Shown here: piece after piece, positions 38,429-47,109 of the stretch
Position numbering within the stretch: position 1 is the stretch's first letter
How the letters are laid out: every line of letters starts with the position of its first letter
Assembly (NCBI GenBank): GCA_017309275.1
Contig: JAFKLT010000057.1
Coordinates: 1-62,848, forward strand
Direction: 5' to 3'
Length of the DNA: 62,848 nucleotides
Origin: Sphingomonadales bacterium
GTDB lineage: Bacteria > Pseudomonadota > Alphaproteobacteria > Sphingomonadales > Sphingomonadaceae
Notes under the pieces: model-generated
Told to the model about the DNA's origin: nothing
What the model saw: the letters and a program-made list of their open reading frames with translations, nothing else
Database searches by the model: none
Translations under genes and position numbers: made by a program

Positions 38429-39181
38429 ATGATCCTGCTCTACGCTTTTGCCGCCGCCATAGCCGCTGCCGACCCCGCGCCGATCGAACGGTGCGGCTAT
38501 CGCATAGTCCAAAGCTATCCCCACGACACGTCGAGCTTTACCCAGGGTCTCTTCTGGGACGGCGGGCATCTCTACGAAAGCACGGGTCAATATGGCGCGT
38601 CGCGTGTCGCGCGGCTCGACCTCCAGACCGGCAAGGCGCTTGCGCAGGTCAAGCTGCCGATGGACCAGTTCGGCGAAGGCATCACGCGCTGGAAAGACCA
38701 GATCATCGGCGTGACGTGGCAAAATGGCGAGGGCAATCGCTGGTCGATCAAGGATCTGAAGCGCGTCGGCACATTCAAATATGAAGGAGAGGGCTGGGGC
38801 GTGACGATGGTCGGCGACAGCCTGGTTCTCAGCGATGGTACGTCGCAGCTCCGCTTTCTCGACCCCGCGACGATGCAGGAGCGGAGGCGCGTCACGGTCC
38901 GCTTCGGTGCGCGTCCGCTTGCGATGCTCAACGAACTCGAAACGATCGACGGTCAGATTTGGGCTAATGTCTGGATGACCGACATGATCGTCCGCATCGA
39001 TCCCGCGAACGGCGCGATCACATCCTATATCGACCTGACCGGGCTCAAGAAGGAAGCCGGCGCGAAGGGCGGCGACAGCGTGCTCAACGGCATCGCCTGG
39101 GACGCGGCGAAGAAACGACTCTTCGTCACCGGCAAATATTGGCCCAAGCTCTACGAGATTACGCTCGCCGACTGCCGCTAG
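38429..39181 (+). CDS. Glutaminyl-peptide cyclotransferase (beta-propeller type)
   Basis: The 250-residue protein belongs to the plant-type glutamine cyclotransferase family, a five-bladed beta-propeller that turns N-terminal Gln into pyroglutamate. Characteristic stretches are SYPHDTSSFTQGLFWDGGHLYESTGQYG, the KDQIIGVTWQNG strand, FKYEGEGWG and LNELETIDGQIWANVW, with NGIAWDAAKKRLFVTGKYWP near the end. A short signal peptide (AFAAAIAAADP) points to the periplasm. It overlaps the DJ-1 family gene tail to tail by four bases. Confidence 0.92.
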   Translation: MILLYAFAAAIAAADPAPIERCGYRIVQSYPHDTSSFTQGLFWDGGHLYESTGQYGASRVARLDLQTGKALAQVKLPMDQFGEGITRWKDQIIGVTWQNGEGNRWSIKDLKRVGTFKYEGEGWGVTMVGDSLVLSDGTSQLRFLDPATMQERRRVTVRFGARPLAMLNELETIDGQIWANVWMTDMIVRIDPANGAITSYIDLTGLKKEAGAKGGDSVLNGIAWDAAKKRLFVTGKYWPKLYEITLADCR

Positions 39182-39852
39182 GCGATTAGCGCCGCCTCCA
39201 TTCGTGCCGCCGCGGCGTCATAGACGCGCGCTTTCAGGCCCGACGTGATGGCATCCGGCGTGCGATCGGGATGGCCCCCGACGAAGGGTGGGGCGGGGTC
39301 ATATTCGATCGCAAGCTGGATTGCCTGCGCGACGGCATCGCCCTTGATCCGCGCAATCAGGGTCAGGGCGAAATCGAGGCCGGACGTCACGCCGCCGCTG
39401 GTCACGACGCGGCCATCCTCGATAATGCGCGCCGCCTCGTGGGTCGCGCCGACCAGCGGCAACAGGTGGGTGTAGCCCCAGTGGGTCGTCGCGCGCTTGC
39501 CGTTGAGCAGCCCGGCGCGCCCCAGCAGGAAGGCGCCGGTGCATACGCTCGTCACCCACTGCGCTCCGGCCGCTTGCCGCGCGATGAAATCGATCGTGGC
39601 GGCATCGCCTAGCGCATCGGTGACGCCATGTCCGCCGGGGACGCAAAGAATGTCCGCCTGCGGCGCGCCGGCGAAATCATGCGTCGGCAGAATCGAAAAG
39701 CCGCTGTCGGTCGCAATCGGGTCAAGGCTGGCCGCCGCGCCGACGAGCGTCGCACCGGGCATGCGGCAGAGCGCCTGCGCGGGCGCCGTAAAGTCGAGCT
39801 GGGTAATGCCCGGAAAGAGCAGGAAAACGATGGTGGTGGGAGTATCGGTCAT
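39178..39852 (-). CDS. DJ-1/PfpI family protein under a ZTP riboswitch
   Basis: The 224-residue protein has the DJ-1/PfpI class I amidotransferase-like fold with nucleophile Cys104 in SVCTGAFLLG and PGGHGVTD as the oxyanion region. It resembles isonitrile hydratase-like and ThiJ-like members; the substrate is unknown. The frame is open to 39882, but ATG 39852 is preferred because it follows an AGAGGGA site, and the earlier codon lies inside the ZTP riboswitch aptamer. Control by a purine/folate-stress signal suggests a job in ZTP/AICAR or one-carbon metabolism; that part is inference. Confidence 0.88.
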   Translation of the reverse strand: MTDTPTTIVFLLFPGITQLDFTAPAQALCRMPGATLVGAAASLDPIATDSGFSILPTHDFAGAPQADILCVPGGHGVTDALGDAATIDFIARQAAGAQWVTSVCTGAFLLGRAGLLNGKRATTHWGYTHLLPLVGATHEAARIIEDGRVVTSGGVTSGLDFALTLIARIKGDAVAQAIQLAIEYDPAPPFVGGHPDRTPDAITSGLKARVYDAAAARMEAALIA

Positions 39853-39874
39853 GCGGATGGTCCCTCTTTGGCGG

Positions 39875-39950
39875 TGGAACACCCAGGCGCGCGGCTCGCA
39901 TCGGCCCCACTCCCCGATGGAACTCCATCTTCAGCGCCAGTCGCGGGACA
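39875..39950 (-). ncRNA. ZTP (pfl) riboswitch aptamer
   Basis: On the minus strand the conserved pfl/ZTP elements appear in order. P1 5' strand TCCCGC is at 39948-39943 and GACTGGCG at 39942-39935. Hairpin P2 is GATGG-AGTT-CCATC (39929-39916). CGGGGAG comes next, and P1 closes with GTGGGG (39910-39905). A second short stem ends in CGCCTGGG (39889-39882), the conserved pseudoknot strand that pairs with GGCG. The ribosome site AGAGGGA lies about 15 bases further on, suggesting translational or antitermination control of the DJ-1 gene. The aptamer class senses ZMP/ZTP. Confidence 0.85.
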
Positions 39951-39985
39951 GCATCAGTCTAGCGCCGCCGCGGGCAGGGGCAAGG

Positions 39986-40180
39986 CTATTTGGTTGTTTC
40001 GGTCGGCGTCTTATCGCCACCGGATGCGGTGCCGTCCCGACTCTCCAGCATGTCGGCGGCATCGTCGAGCGCCTTTGCCTCGCTGACGGTGACGCCTCCG
40101 GGCCCCGGCTCATTGTCGGTGCGGCTGCACGCGGTGAGTGAAACCGACGCCAGCACCAGCGCCGGCCAAAGTTTGCGCAT
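39986..40180 (-). CDS. Small lipoprotein of unknown function
   Basis: The 64-residue product has a lipoprotein signal ending LASVSLTAC, with Cys18 as the lipidated residue. The mature part of about 46 residues is acidic and disordered, with VSEAKALDDAADMLESRDG. I recognise no domain. It lies just downstream of a terminator that serves the next lipoprotein gene, so it probably has its own promoter. Confidence 0.7.
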   Translation of the reverse strand: MRKLWPALVLASVSLTACSRTDNEPGPGGVTVSEAKALDDAADMLESRDGTASGGDKTPTETTK

Positions 40181-40194
40181 TGTCCATTCCCATC

Positions 40195-40226
40195 AAAAAG
40201 GGCCCCACCCGCGAGGATGGAGCCCT
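40195..40226 (-). terminator. Terminator of the first Ala-rich lipoprotein gene
   Basis: Reading the minus strand, GGGCTCCATCC pairs with GGGTGGGGCCC around a five-base loop, followed by TTTTT (40199-40195). It lies 30 bp after the stop at 40257. Confidence 0.8.
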
Positions 40227-40256
40227 TCGATACCAGCCCGAAGGCGAGCCTGCGAC

Positions 40257-40586
40257 TTACTTCTTGTCGTTGGCTTCGGCCTTCTTGGTTTCTTCCGCGA
40301 TCTTGTCGCCAGCCTTCGAGGCAGCGTCGCCGGCGGCGTTCACCGTGCCCTCGACGGCATTGCCGGCGTCCTTGGCGGCGCCTTCCACGGCAGCGCCCGC
40401 ATCCTTGGCGGCAGCGGCGGTCGCATCGGCGGCGTCAGCAGCGCCTGCGGCGGCGGCATCGCCCGCAGCGGCGGCGTCGTCAGCTGCCGAAGCGGCGGTG
40501 TCGGACGCGGCGTCCTGGGTCTTTTCCGAGCAGGCCGCGAGGCTGAAAGCGGCTGCAGCCATCGAGGCGATAATGATCTTGCGCAT
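40257..40586 (-). CDS. Alanine-rich lipoprotein, paralogue A
   Basis: The 109-residue protein has a lipoprotein signal (MRKIIIASMAAAAFSLAAC, Cys19) followed by about 90 residues made mostly of Ala, Asp, Gly, Lys and Glu (for example AADDAAAAGDAAAAGAAD). This suggests a long amphipathic helix with an apolipophorin or LEA-like 11-residue rhythm. It ends in KKAEANDKK. The next upstream gene encodes a protein of the same length and build. The function is unknown; an envelope spacer or a stress protectant are possibilities. Confidence 0.8.
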   Translation of the reverse strand: MRKIIIASMAAAAFSLAACSEKTQDAASDTAASAADDAAAAGDAAAAGAADAADATAAAAKDAGAAVEGAAKDAGNAVEGTVNAAGDAASKAGDKIAEETKKAEANDKK

Positions 40587-40692
40587 TGGGGGTAGTCCTT
40601 TCGAAATGCCAATGGCCGCGGGGCCATCTTGCCAAAGACTAACCGCGGATCAGGGGCTTGGCAACTGCGCCGCGCAGCATCTTCAGGCAATG

Positions 40693-40724
40693 AAAAAGGG
40701 CCGCCGGCGAAAGCCGACGACCCC
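40693..40724 (-). terminator. Terminator of the second Ala-rich lipoprotein gene
   Basis: On the minus strand GGGTCGTCGGC pairs with GCCGGCGGCCC around TTTC, followed by TTTTT (40697-40693). It ends 34 bp after the stop at 40759. Confidence 0.85.
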
Positions 40725-40758
40725 AATTCCTATCAGCCGGTTGGCGACTGAAAAAAGC

Positions 40759-41088
40759 TTACTTCTTGGCAGCGTCGGCAGCAGCCTTGGCGTCCTTGGC
40801 AGCGTCGGTCGCTTCCTTGGCGGCGCCGGCAGCTTCAGCAGCCTTGTCGCCTGCGGTCGCGGCGTCGCCAGCCTTGGCAGCGTCGCCAGCAGCGGCGGCG
40901 GCATCGCCGGCGGCAGCGGCCGAGTCAGCAGCGCCTTCAGCGGCCTGCATGGCGCCGTCAGCAGCACCTTCGACGGTTTCGGTTGCCGGGGTTTCGGTGG
41001 TGGCCGTGTCGTCGGCAGCCTTTTCGGCGCAGGCGGCGAGGCCCATCGAGGCGGCCAGGACGAGCGACAGAGTGATCGACTTCTTCAT
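40759..41088 (-). CDS. Alanine-rich lipoprotein, paralogue B
   Basis: The 109-residue protein has a lipoprotein signal (MKKSITLSLVLAASMGLAAC, Cys20) and an Ala-rich, Asp/Lys-containing tail (AADSAAAAGDAAAAAGDAAKAG) with a repetitive character. It closely parallels the gene 172 bp downstream in length, lipobox and composition, so the two look like a tandem duplication. ATG 41088 is chosen because it begins the signal peptide. The two genes have separate terminators, so they are transcribed independently. Confidence 0.8.
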   Translation of the reverse strand: MKKSITLSLVLAASMGLAACAEKAADDTATTETPATETVEGAADGAMQAAEGAADSAAAAGDAAAAAGDAAKAGDAATAGDKAAEAAGAAKEATDAAKDAKAAADAAKK

Positions 41089-41283
41089 TTGGGAATACCC
41101 CTCTCGGTTTGAACTGATCGACCGGCACAGGGACCAATTCGTTCCCGAAAACTGCCAATCGCTTGCAGAATTACCGTTTCGCCAGAATCGGCGCAACGGG
41201 CTTTTTGCACAGATGTCCTACGGTTCGTCGCAATTTCGCAAAGGATGGGCGGGATGCCGGGGAAATCCCGCTCCAAGCGCCGG

Positions 41284-41312
41284 TTGACTAGATATAAAGA
41301 AATCTTTATATG
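41284..41312 (+). promoter_or_regulatory. Promoter and palindromic operator of the arsR-metF-metH operon
   Basis: TTGACT (41284-41289) and TATATG (41307-41312) are 17 bases apart. A perfect palindrome, ATATAAAG (41292-41299), AAAT, CTTTATAT (41304-41311), fills the spacer and covers the -10 box. The first gene starts at 41320, seven bases after the -10, so the mRNA should be leaderless or nearly so. The palindrome is very likely the binding site of the ArsR-type regulator encoded directly after it. Confidence 0.75.
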
Positions 41313-41319
41313 TTGATTT

Positions 41320-42306
41320 ATGACCGAGCTGATCGACATTTTCCGGGCGCTTGCCGATCCGACGCGTTTACGAGTCGTCGCGCTCTTGTGCGAGATGGAA
41401 CTTGCGATTGGCGAGCTTGCCGCGGTGCTCGATCAGAGTCAGCCGCGCGTGTCGCGCCATGTCCGTATTCTCGCCGAGGCCGGTATCGTCGAGCGGCGGC
41501 GCGAGGGGAGCTGGGTGTTCCTGCGGATCGCCGATGGCGGCCCGATCGGCGATATTGTCGGTAAGGCCGAAAACTGGCCTTTCTCGGCCGGCGAGGCACT
41601 GGTGGTTGCCCACGACAAGCGCCGCCTCGCGGCCGTGCGCGACGAGCGCGCGGCGGTCGCGGAGCGCTATTTCGCCGAACATGCCGCCGAATGGGACGCG
41701 ATCCGCTCGCGCCATGTCGCTGAGAGCGAGGTGGAGGCAGCGATGCTGGCGATGATGCACAATCGCCGGCTGGGCCATCTGCTCGACATCGGCACCGGCA
41801 CCGGCCGGATGGCGGAGATTTTCGCGCCGACCGCGCGGCGCATCACCGCGCTCGACCGCAGCCCCGAAATGTTGCGCATCGCGCGCGCCAAGCTGGCCGG
41901 GCAAGATGTCCCGATCGACCTTGTGCAGGGCGATTTCCTGGATTTGCCGCTTGCCGATGCGAGCGCCGACAGCATCGTCATCCATCAGGCGCTCCATTTC
42001 GCGCACGAGCCCGACCGCGTGATCGCGGAGGCTGCGCGCGTGCTGCGCGGCGGCGGACATTTGCTGATCGTCGATTTCGCACCGCACGAGGACGAAGGCC
42101 TGCGGGCATCGGCGGCGCACGCGCGCCTGGGCTTTTCGGACGCACAGATCCGCGGTTGGTTCGCCTCTGCCGGCCTGCTGCTCGAAACCACGCAGACGCT
42201 GGAAGGCGGCGACCTTGCCGTGAAGCTTTGGCTCGGGCGCCGACGCAGCGATGAAGATCAAAACCCCGCGACCGAGAGCGGACATAATAGAAGGCTTGCC
42301 GCATGA
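41320..42306 (+). CDS. ArsR-type regulator fused to a SAM-dependent methyltransferase
   Basis: The 328-residue protein has an N-terminal ArsR winged helix (about 1-90; DPTRLRVVALL, then QSQPRVSRHVRILAEAGIVERRR). The C-terminal class I methyltransferase has motif I LLDIGTGTGRM at 154-164, and later QGDFLDLPLADASADSIV. No metal-binding cysteine pair of the ELCVC type is present, so it probably senses SAM or SAH through the methyltransferase fold. It heads the operon with metF and the split metH, and a palindrome overlies its promoter. It is likely an autorepressor controlling the methionine cycle. Confidence 0.88.
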   Translation: MTELIDIFRALADPTRLRVVALLCEMELAIGELAAVLDQSQPRVSRHVRILAEAGIVERRREGSWVFLRIADGGPIGDIVGKAENWPFSAGEALVVAHDKRRLAAVRDERAAVAERYFAEHAAEWDAIRSRHVAESEVEAAMLAMMHNRRLGHLLDIGTGTGRMAEIFAPTARRITALDRSPEMLRIARAKLAGQDVPIDLVQGDFLDLPLADASADSIVIHQALHFAHEPDRVIAEAARVLRGGGHLLIVDFAPHEDEGLRASAAHARLGFSDAQIRGWFASAGLLLETTQTLEGGDLAVKLWLGRRRSDEDQNPATESGHNRRLAA

Positions 42307-43244
42307 CCTCGAATTTGAATTCGCTCGCAGAGGCGCGCCGCGCCGCGGCATCGCCCCTGTTCGCCAACCTGGACGGCGACATCGGGGTCAGCTTCGAATT
42401 CTTTCCGCCGAAGACCGAAAAGATGGAAGCGCAGCTGTGGGACACGTTCCGCACGCTTGAGCCGCTCGGTCCGCGCTTCGTTTCGGTCACATACGGCGCG
42501 GGCGGGTCGACGCGCGAGCGCACCCACGCGACCGTGGCGCGTATCGCCGCCGAAAGCGCGGTGCCGCCGGCGGCGCACCTGACCTGCGTCGAGGCGTCGC
42601 GGGCCGAGATCGACGAAGTCGCGCAATCCTATTGGGATGCGGGCGTGCGCCATATCGTCGCGCTGCGCGGTGACGTTCCGGGCGGCGGGGCATATCGGGC
42701 GCACCCCGATGGTTATGCTAATGCGATCGAGCTGGTCGCGGGGCTGAAGGCGGTGGCGCCGTTCGACATTTCGGTCGCCGCCTATCCCGAAGTGCATCCC
42801 GATGCATCATGTGCCGAGGCCGACCTCGACAATCTCAAGCGAAAGCTCGATGCCGGCGCGACCCGCGCGATCACGCAATTCTTTTTCTCGCCGGAAGCCT
42901 TCCTGCGCTTTCGCGACGCCGCCGCCGCCGCCGGCATCGATGCGCCGATCGTGCCGGGAATCCTGCCGGTGTCGAATGTGTCGCAGACCAGGCGCATGGC
43001 CGACATGTGCGGCACGGCGATCCCGGCGTGGATGATCTCGCTGTTCGAGGGATTGGATGATCTGCCCGCGGCGCGCCAGCTCGTCGCGGCGACCATCGCC
43101 GCCGAAATGAGTCGCCGTCTGTATGCGGGCGGCGTGCGCGATTTCCATTTCTACACGCTCAATCGCGCGGAGCTGAGCTATGCCATCTGCCATCTGCTGG
43201 GCCTGCGCCCGGCGGCGGCACCCGCGACGGAGAAAGCCGCATGA
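42303..43244 (+). CDS. metF: Methylenetetrahydrofolate reductase
   Basis: The 313-residue flavoprotein reduces 5,10-methylene-THF to 5-methyl-THF, the methyl donor for MetH. Typical segments are SFEFFPPKTEKME, SVTYGAGGSTRERT, AAHLTCVEASR, IVALRGDVPGGG and TRAITQFFFSPEAFLRF. The start overlaps the upstream stop (ATGA) and its own stop overlaps metH part 1, indicating tight translational coupling. Confidence 0.96.
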   Translation: MTSNLNSLAEARRAAASPLFANLDGDIGVSFEFFPPKTEKMEAQLWDTFRTLEPLGPRFVSVTYGAGGSTRERTHATVARIAAESAVPPAAHLTCVEASRAEIDEVAQSYWDAGVRHIVALRGDVPGGGAYRAHPDGYANAIELVAGLKAVAPFDISVAAYPEVHPDASCAEADLDNLKRKLDAGATRAITQFFFSPEAFLRFRDAAAAAGIDAPIVPGILPVSNVSQTRRMADMCGTAIPAWMISLFEGLDDLPAARQLVAATIAAEMSRRLYAGGVRDFHFYTLNRAELSYAICHLLGLRPAAAPATEKAA

Positions 43245-44305
43245 CCGCAGATTCGACCTTGAGTGCCCGCGCGGCCCTGCAGGCTGCGGCTAAGGAGCGT
43301 ATCCTGCTGACCGACGGCGGCTGGGGCACGCAGATCCAGCTCCGCAAGCTGACCGAGGCTTGTTACGCCGGCAACCTCGGACTCTCGCACGACCAGAAGG
43401 GCAATAATGACATCCTCGCGCTGACGCGGCCCGATGTCGTGACCGCGATCGGCGAGGCCTATCTGGAGGCGGGGTCGGACATCGTTTCGACCAATACGTT
43501 CAGCGCGAACCGGATCAGCCAGGCCGATTATGGCGCCGAGGCGCTGGTCGCCGACATCAATCACGAAAGCGCGCGCCTGGGCCGCGAGGCCGCGGACCGC
43601 TATGAGGCGCGCGACGGCCGCCGCCGCTTCATCGCTGGTGCGGTCGGGCCGACGAACAAGACGCTGTCGCTGTCGCCGGACGTCAACAATCCGGGCTATC
43701 GCGAGATCGACTTCGACGAGCTTAAGGCCGTCTACCTCGACCAGGTCGTCGCGCTTGCCGAGGGCGGCGCGGATTTCATCCTGATCGAGACGATCTTCGA
43801 CACGCTGAACGCGAAGGCAGGCATCGCCGCGACGCTGGAAGCGGAAGCGAAGGTCGGACGCGATCTGCCGCTGATGATTTCGATGACTCTGACCGACCTG
43901 TCGGGCCGGAACCTGTCGGGGCATACGGTCGAGGCCTTCTGGTACGCGGTGCGCCATGCGAAGCCGCTGACGATCGGGCTGAATTGCTCGTTCGGCGCGG
44001 CGCAGCTGCGCCCGCATGTGCGCGTCCTGTCCGATCTCGCCGATACGCTGGTCATGGTCTATCCGAACGCGGGCTTGCCCAACGAGCTCGGCGAATATGA
44101 CGAACTGCCCGACACGACCGCCAGCCTCGTGCGTGAATGGGCCGAACATGGGCAGGTCAACATCCTCGGCGGCTGTTGCGGTTCGACACCGGCGCATATC
44201 GCGGCGATGGCGAAGGCGATCGAGGGTCTGCCCGCGCGGCATGTGCCCGACGTGCCTGTTCGCACGCGGCTGGCGGGGCTCGAGCCCTTCACGATGGCCG
44301 CCTAG
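43241..44305 (+). CDS. metH: Methionine synthase, homocysteine-binding (Zn) module
   Basis: The 354-residue protein corresponds to the N-terminal homocysteine S-methyltransferase barrel of Met[10 protein letters not shown] is near the start, [16 protein letters not shown] follows, and the zinc cysteines lie in GLNCSFGA and [11 protein letters not shown]. In E. coli this is fused to the rest of MetH; here it is a separate gene and must act with the protein at 44395. Split MetH is known in several sphingomonads. Confidence 0.94.
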   Translation: MTADSTLSARAALQAAAKERILLTDGGWGTQIQLRKLTEACYAGNLGLSHDQKGNNDILALTRPDVVTAIGEAYLEAGSDIVSTNTFSANRISQADYGAEALVADINHESARLGREAADRYEARDGRRRFIAGAVGPTNKTLSLSPDVNNPGYREIDFDELKAVYLDQVVALAEGGADFILIETIFDTLNAKAGIAATLEAEAKVGRDLPLMISMTLTDLSGRNLSGHTVEAFWYAVRHAKPLTIGLNCSFGAAQLRPHVRVLSDLADTLVMVYPNAGLPNELGEYDELPDTTASLVREWAEHGQVNILGGCCGSTPAHIAAMAKAIEGLPARHVPDVPVRTRLAGLEPFTMAA

Positions 44306-44318
44306 CCCGACCCCTTAG

Positions 44319-44381
44319 GCTGACGGAAGCCTTCGTCAGCACATCAGTACCCGTGGAGCGCTCCTCCCCGCAAAGGGAGGA
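44319..44381 (+). promoter_or_regulatory. Two hairpins between the metH halves, the second sequestering the ribosome site
   Basis: Hairpin 1: GCTGACG (44319-44325) pairs with CGTCAGC (44334-44340). Hairpin 2: TCCTCCC (44362-44368) pairs with GGGAGGA (44375-44381), which contains the Shine-Dalgarno GGGAGG of the next gene. Stems of seven perfect pairs in an 89-nt gap are unusual here and could set the ratio of the two MetH pieces. Confidence 0.5.
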
Positions 44382-44394
44382 ACCTGGAAAGCCA

Positions 44395-47016
44395 ATGACC
44401 GAAACCCTCTCTTCCTCCAGCTTCGTCAACATCGGTGAGCGCACCAATGTCACCGGCTCGGCCGCGTTCAAAAAGCTGATTCTCGCCGACGATTTCACTG
44501 CGGCGGTCGAGGTCGCGCGCCAGCAGGTCGAAAATGGCGCGCAGGTCATCGACGTGAACATGGACGAGGGTCTGCTCGACGCCGAACGGGCGATGACGAC
44601 TTTTCTGAAGCTTATCGCCGCAGAGCCCGATATCGCGCGCGTGCCGGTGATGATCGACAGTTCGAAATGGGACGTGATCGAGGCCGGGCTGAAATGCGTC
44701 CCGGGCAAACCGATCGTGAATTCGATCAGCATGAAGGAAGGCGAGGAGCCGTTCCTGGTACATGCGCGCAAGTGCATGGCCTATGGCGCCGCAGTCGTCG
44801 TCATGGCGTTCGACGAGGTCGGGCAGGCGGATACGCAGGCCCGTAAGATCGAGATTTGCGAGCGCGCTTACAAATTGCTGATGACCATCGGCTTTCCGCC
44901 CGAGGATATCATTTTCGATCCCAATGTCTTCGCAGTCGCGACGGGGATCGAGGAGCATGACAATTATGCCGTCGATTTCATCGAGGCGGTAAAGGTCATC
45001 CGGGTCCGCTGCCCGCACGTCCATTTTTCGGGCGGCCTGTCGAACTTGTCGTTCAGCTTTCGCGGCAATGAAATCGTGCGCCGCGCGATGCACAGCGTGT
45101 TTCTCTATTATGCGATTCCCGCCGGGCTCGACATGGCGATCGTCAACGCCGGCCAGCTCGACGTGTACGATACGATCGATCCCGAACTTCGGGCCGCATG
45201 CGAGGACGTCATTCTCAACCGCAAGGTCGAAGGCGAAGCGGAGACGCCGACGGAACGGCTCATCGCGATAGCCGAGCGATACAAGGGCAAGGATGCGGCG
45301 CAGGAAAAGGCGGCCGAGGAATGGCGCGGCTGGTCCGTAGAAAAGCGGCTCGAACATGCGCTGGTCAAAGGCATCGACGCCTATGTGGTCGACGACACCG
45401 AAGAGATGCGGCAGCAGATGGATCGTCCGATCGAGGTGATCGAAGGCCCGCTGATGGACGGGATGAACGTCGTCGGCGACCTGTTCGGATCGGGCAAGAT
45501 GTTCCTGCCGCAGGTCGTCAAATCGGCCCGCGTGATGAAAAAGGCCGTTGCGCATCTGTTGCCTTTTATCGAGGCCGCGAAGGAGCCCGGCGCGAAGGGC
45601 AAGGGCAAGGTCGTGATGGCGACCGTGAAGGGCGACGTGCACGATATCGGCAAGAATATCGTCGGCGTCGTGCTGCAGTGCAACGGCTTCGAGATCGTCG
45701 ATCTGGGCGTGATGGTGCCGTGGTCGAAAATCCTCGAGGCGGCGAACGAGAATGATGCGGACATGATCGGCCTGTCGGGCCTGATCACCCCGTCGCTCGA
45801 CGAGATGGTGACGGTTGCCGAGGAAATGCAGCGGGCCGGCATGACGGTGCCGCTATTGATCGGCGGCGCGACGACGTCGAGGGTCCACACTGCGCTGCGC
45901 ATCGACCCCGCCTACAAGGGGCCCGTGCTCCACGTCCTCGATGCGAGCCGCGCGGTCGGCGTCGCGACCTCGCTCGTCAGCTCGACGGGTCGCGATGCCT
46001 TCGTGCAGGGCTATAAGTCCGATTACGAGCATATCCGCGATGTGCGTGCGGGGAAGGGGCAAAGCGCGCTGGTGCCCATTGCCGACGCGCGCGCCAACGG
46101 CTTCAAGATCGACGAGCATATCCGGCCTTTTCCACCCGAAAAGCCCGGGATCCATGCCTTCGATCATTGGGACCTCGCCGAGCTGGTCGAATGGTTCGAC
46201 TGGACGCCGTTCTTTCGCGCCTGGGAACTGGCCGGCAATTTCCCCGCAATCCTGGATGATGAGATCGTCGGGGAGAGCGCGACGAGCCTGTACAATGATG
46301 CTCGCGCGATGCTCGACAAGATCATTGCCGAGGGTTGGCTCACCGCGCGCGGTGTTGCGGCGCTATGGCCGTGCCGCCGAGAGGGCGACGATGTCATCGT
46401 GCACCTTGAAGAGAAGGAGGAGCATGTCCGCATCCCCTTCCTCCGTCAGCAGATTGCGAAGCGCGAAGGACGTCCGAACATGTGCCTCGCCGATTTCGTG
46501 AGTCCCGACGGGGACTGGATCGGCGGCTTTTCGGTCGCGATTCACGGCATCGAGCCGCATCTCGCGCGCTTCAAGGCCGGGCATGACGATTATAACGACA
46601 TATTGCTGAAGGCGCTTGCGGACCGTTTTGCCGAGGCCTTTGCCGAACGGCTCCATGCGCATGTTCGCACCGATCTGTGGGGCTATGCCCCGGGTGAGCA
46701 GCTGACGCCGGAAGCGATCATCAAGGAAGAATATCGCGGTATCCGTCCCGCGCCAGGCTATCCGGCATGCCCCGACCACAGCCTGAAGCCGATCCTGTTC
46801 GACTTGCTCGATGCCGGCAATAATTCAGGCGCCATGTTGACCGAAAGCTTCGCCATGCTGCCGACCGCGGCGGTCTCCGGCTTTTATTTCGGGCACCCCG
46901 ATGCAAGCTATTTCGGCGTCGCGCGCGTGGGACAGGATCAGCTTGGCGAATATGCCGAGCGACGCGGGGTCGACATCGAAACCGCGACGCGCTGGCTGCG
47001 CCCGAACCTCGATTAA
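44395..47016 (+). CDS. metH: Methionine synthase, folate/cobalamin/reactivation module
   Basis: The 873-residue protein covers the MetH pterin-binding barrel ([30 protein letters not shown]), the cobalamin cap and binding domains with the cobalt ligand His416 in [15 protein letters not shown], and the C-terminal SAM-binding reactivation domain ([41 protein letters not shown]). It moves the methyl group from 5-methyl-THF via cobalamin to the homocysteine bound by the 43241 protein. The open frame extends into the preceding gene; ATG 44395 is chosen for its GGAGG site and the family start. Confidence 0.95.
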   Translation: MTETLSSSSFVNIGERTNVTGSAAFKKLILADDFTAAVEVARQQVENGAQVIDVNMDEGLLDAERAMTTFLKLIAAEPDIARVPVMIDSSKWDVIEAGLKCVPGKPIVNSISMKEGEEPFLVHARKCMAYGAAVVVMAFDEVGQADTQARKIEICERAYKLLMTIGFPPEDIIFDPNVFAVATGIEEHDNYAVDFIEAVKVIRVRCPHVHFSGGLSNLSFSFRGNEIVRRAMHSVFLYYAIPAGLDMAIVNAGQLDVYDTIDPELRAACEDVILNRKVEGEAETPTERLIAIAERYKGKDAAQEKAAEEWRGWSVEKRLEHALVKGIDAYVVDDTEEMRQQMDRPIEVIEGPLMDGMNVVGDLFGSGKMFLPQVVKSARVMKKAVAHLLPFIEAAKEPGAKGKGKVVMATVKGDVHDIGKNIVGVVLQCNGFEIVDLGVMVPWSKILEAANENDADMIGLSGLITPSLDEMVTVAEEMQRAGMTVPLLIGGATTSRVHTALRIDPAYKGPVLHVLDASRAVGVATSLVSSTGRDAFVQGYKSDYEHIRDVRAGKGQSALVPIADARANGFKIDEHIRPFPPEKPGIHAFDHWDLAELVEWFDWTPFFRAWELAGNFPAILDDEIVGESATSLYNDARAMLDKIIAEGWLTARGVAALWPCRREGDDVIVHLEEKEEHVRIPFLRQQIAKREGRPNMCLADFVSPDGDWIGGFSVAIHGIEPHLARFKAGHDDYNDILLKALADRFAEAFAERLHAHVRTDLWGYAPGEQLTPEAIIKEEYRGIRPAPGYPACPDHSLKPILFDLLDAGNNSGAMLTESFAMLPTAAVSGFYFGHPDASYFGVARVGQDQLGEYAERRGVDIETATRWLRPNLD

Positions 47017-47026
47017 CGGCCGGCGA

Positions 47027-47055
47027 CGCGCCTGTCCGATAAGGGGACAGGCGCG
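47027..47055 (+). terminator. Hairpin terminator after metH
   Basis: CGCGCCTGTCC (47027-47037) pairs perfectly with GGACAGGCGCG (47045-47055) around a seven-base loop, 10 bp after the metH stop. No T-run follows, so it may be a stem that protects the 3' end or a Rho-aided terminator. Confidence 0.6.
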
Positions 47056-47109
47056 CGGTTAACCAGCTTCGCCAACGACTTGCGCCGCAAAAATGGCTAT
47101 GGTCGGTGC

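Noticed and set aside
39853-39882. Upstream start of the DJ-1 family gene at 39882
   Set aside because: The codon lies within the conserved CGCCTGGG strand region of the ZTP aptamer, and a ribosome site precedes the ATG at 39852 instead.
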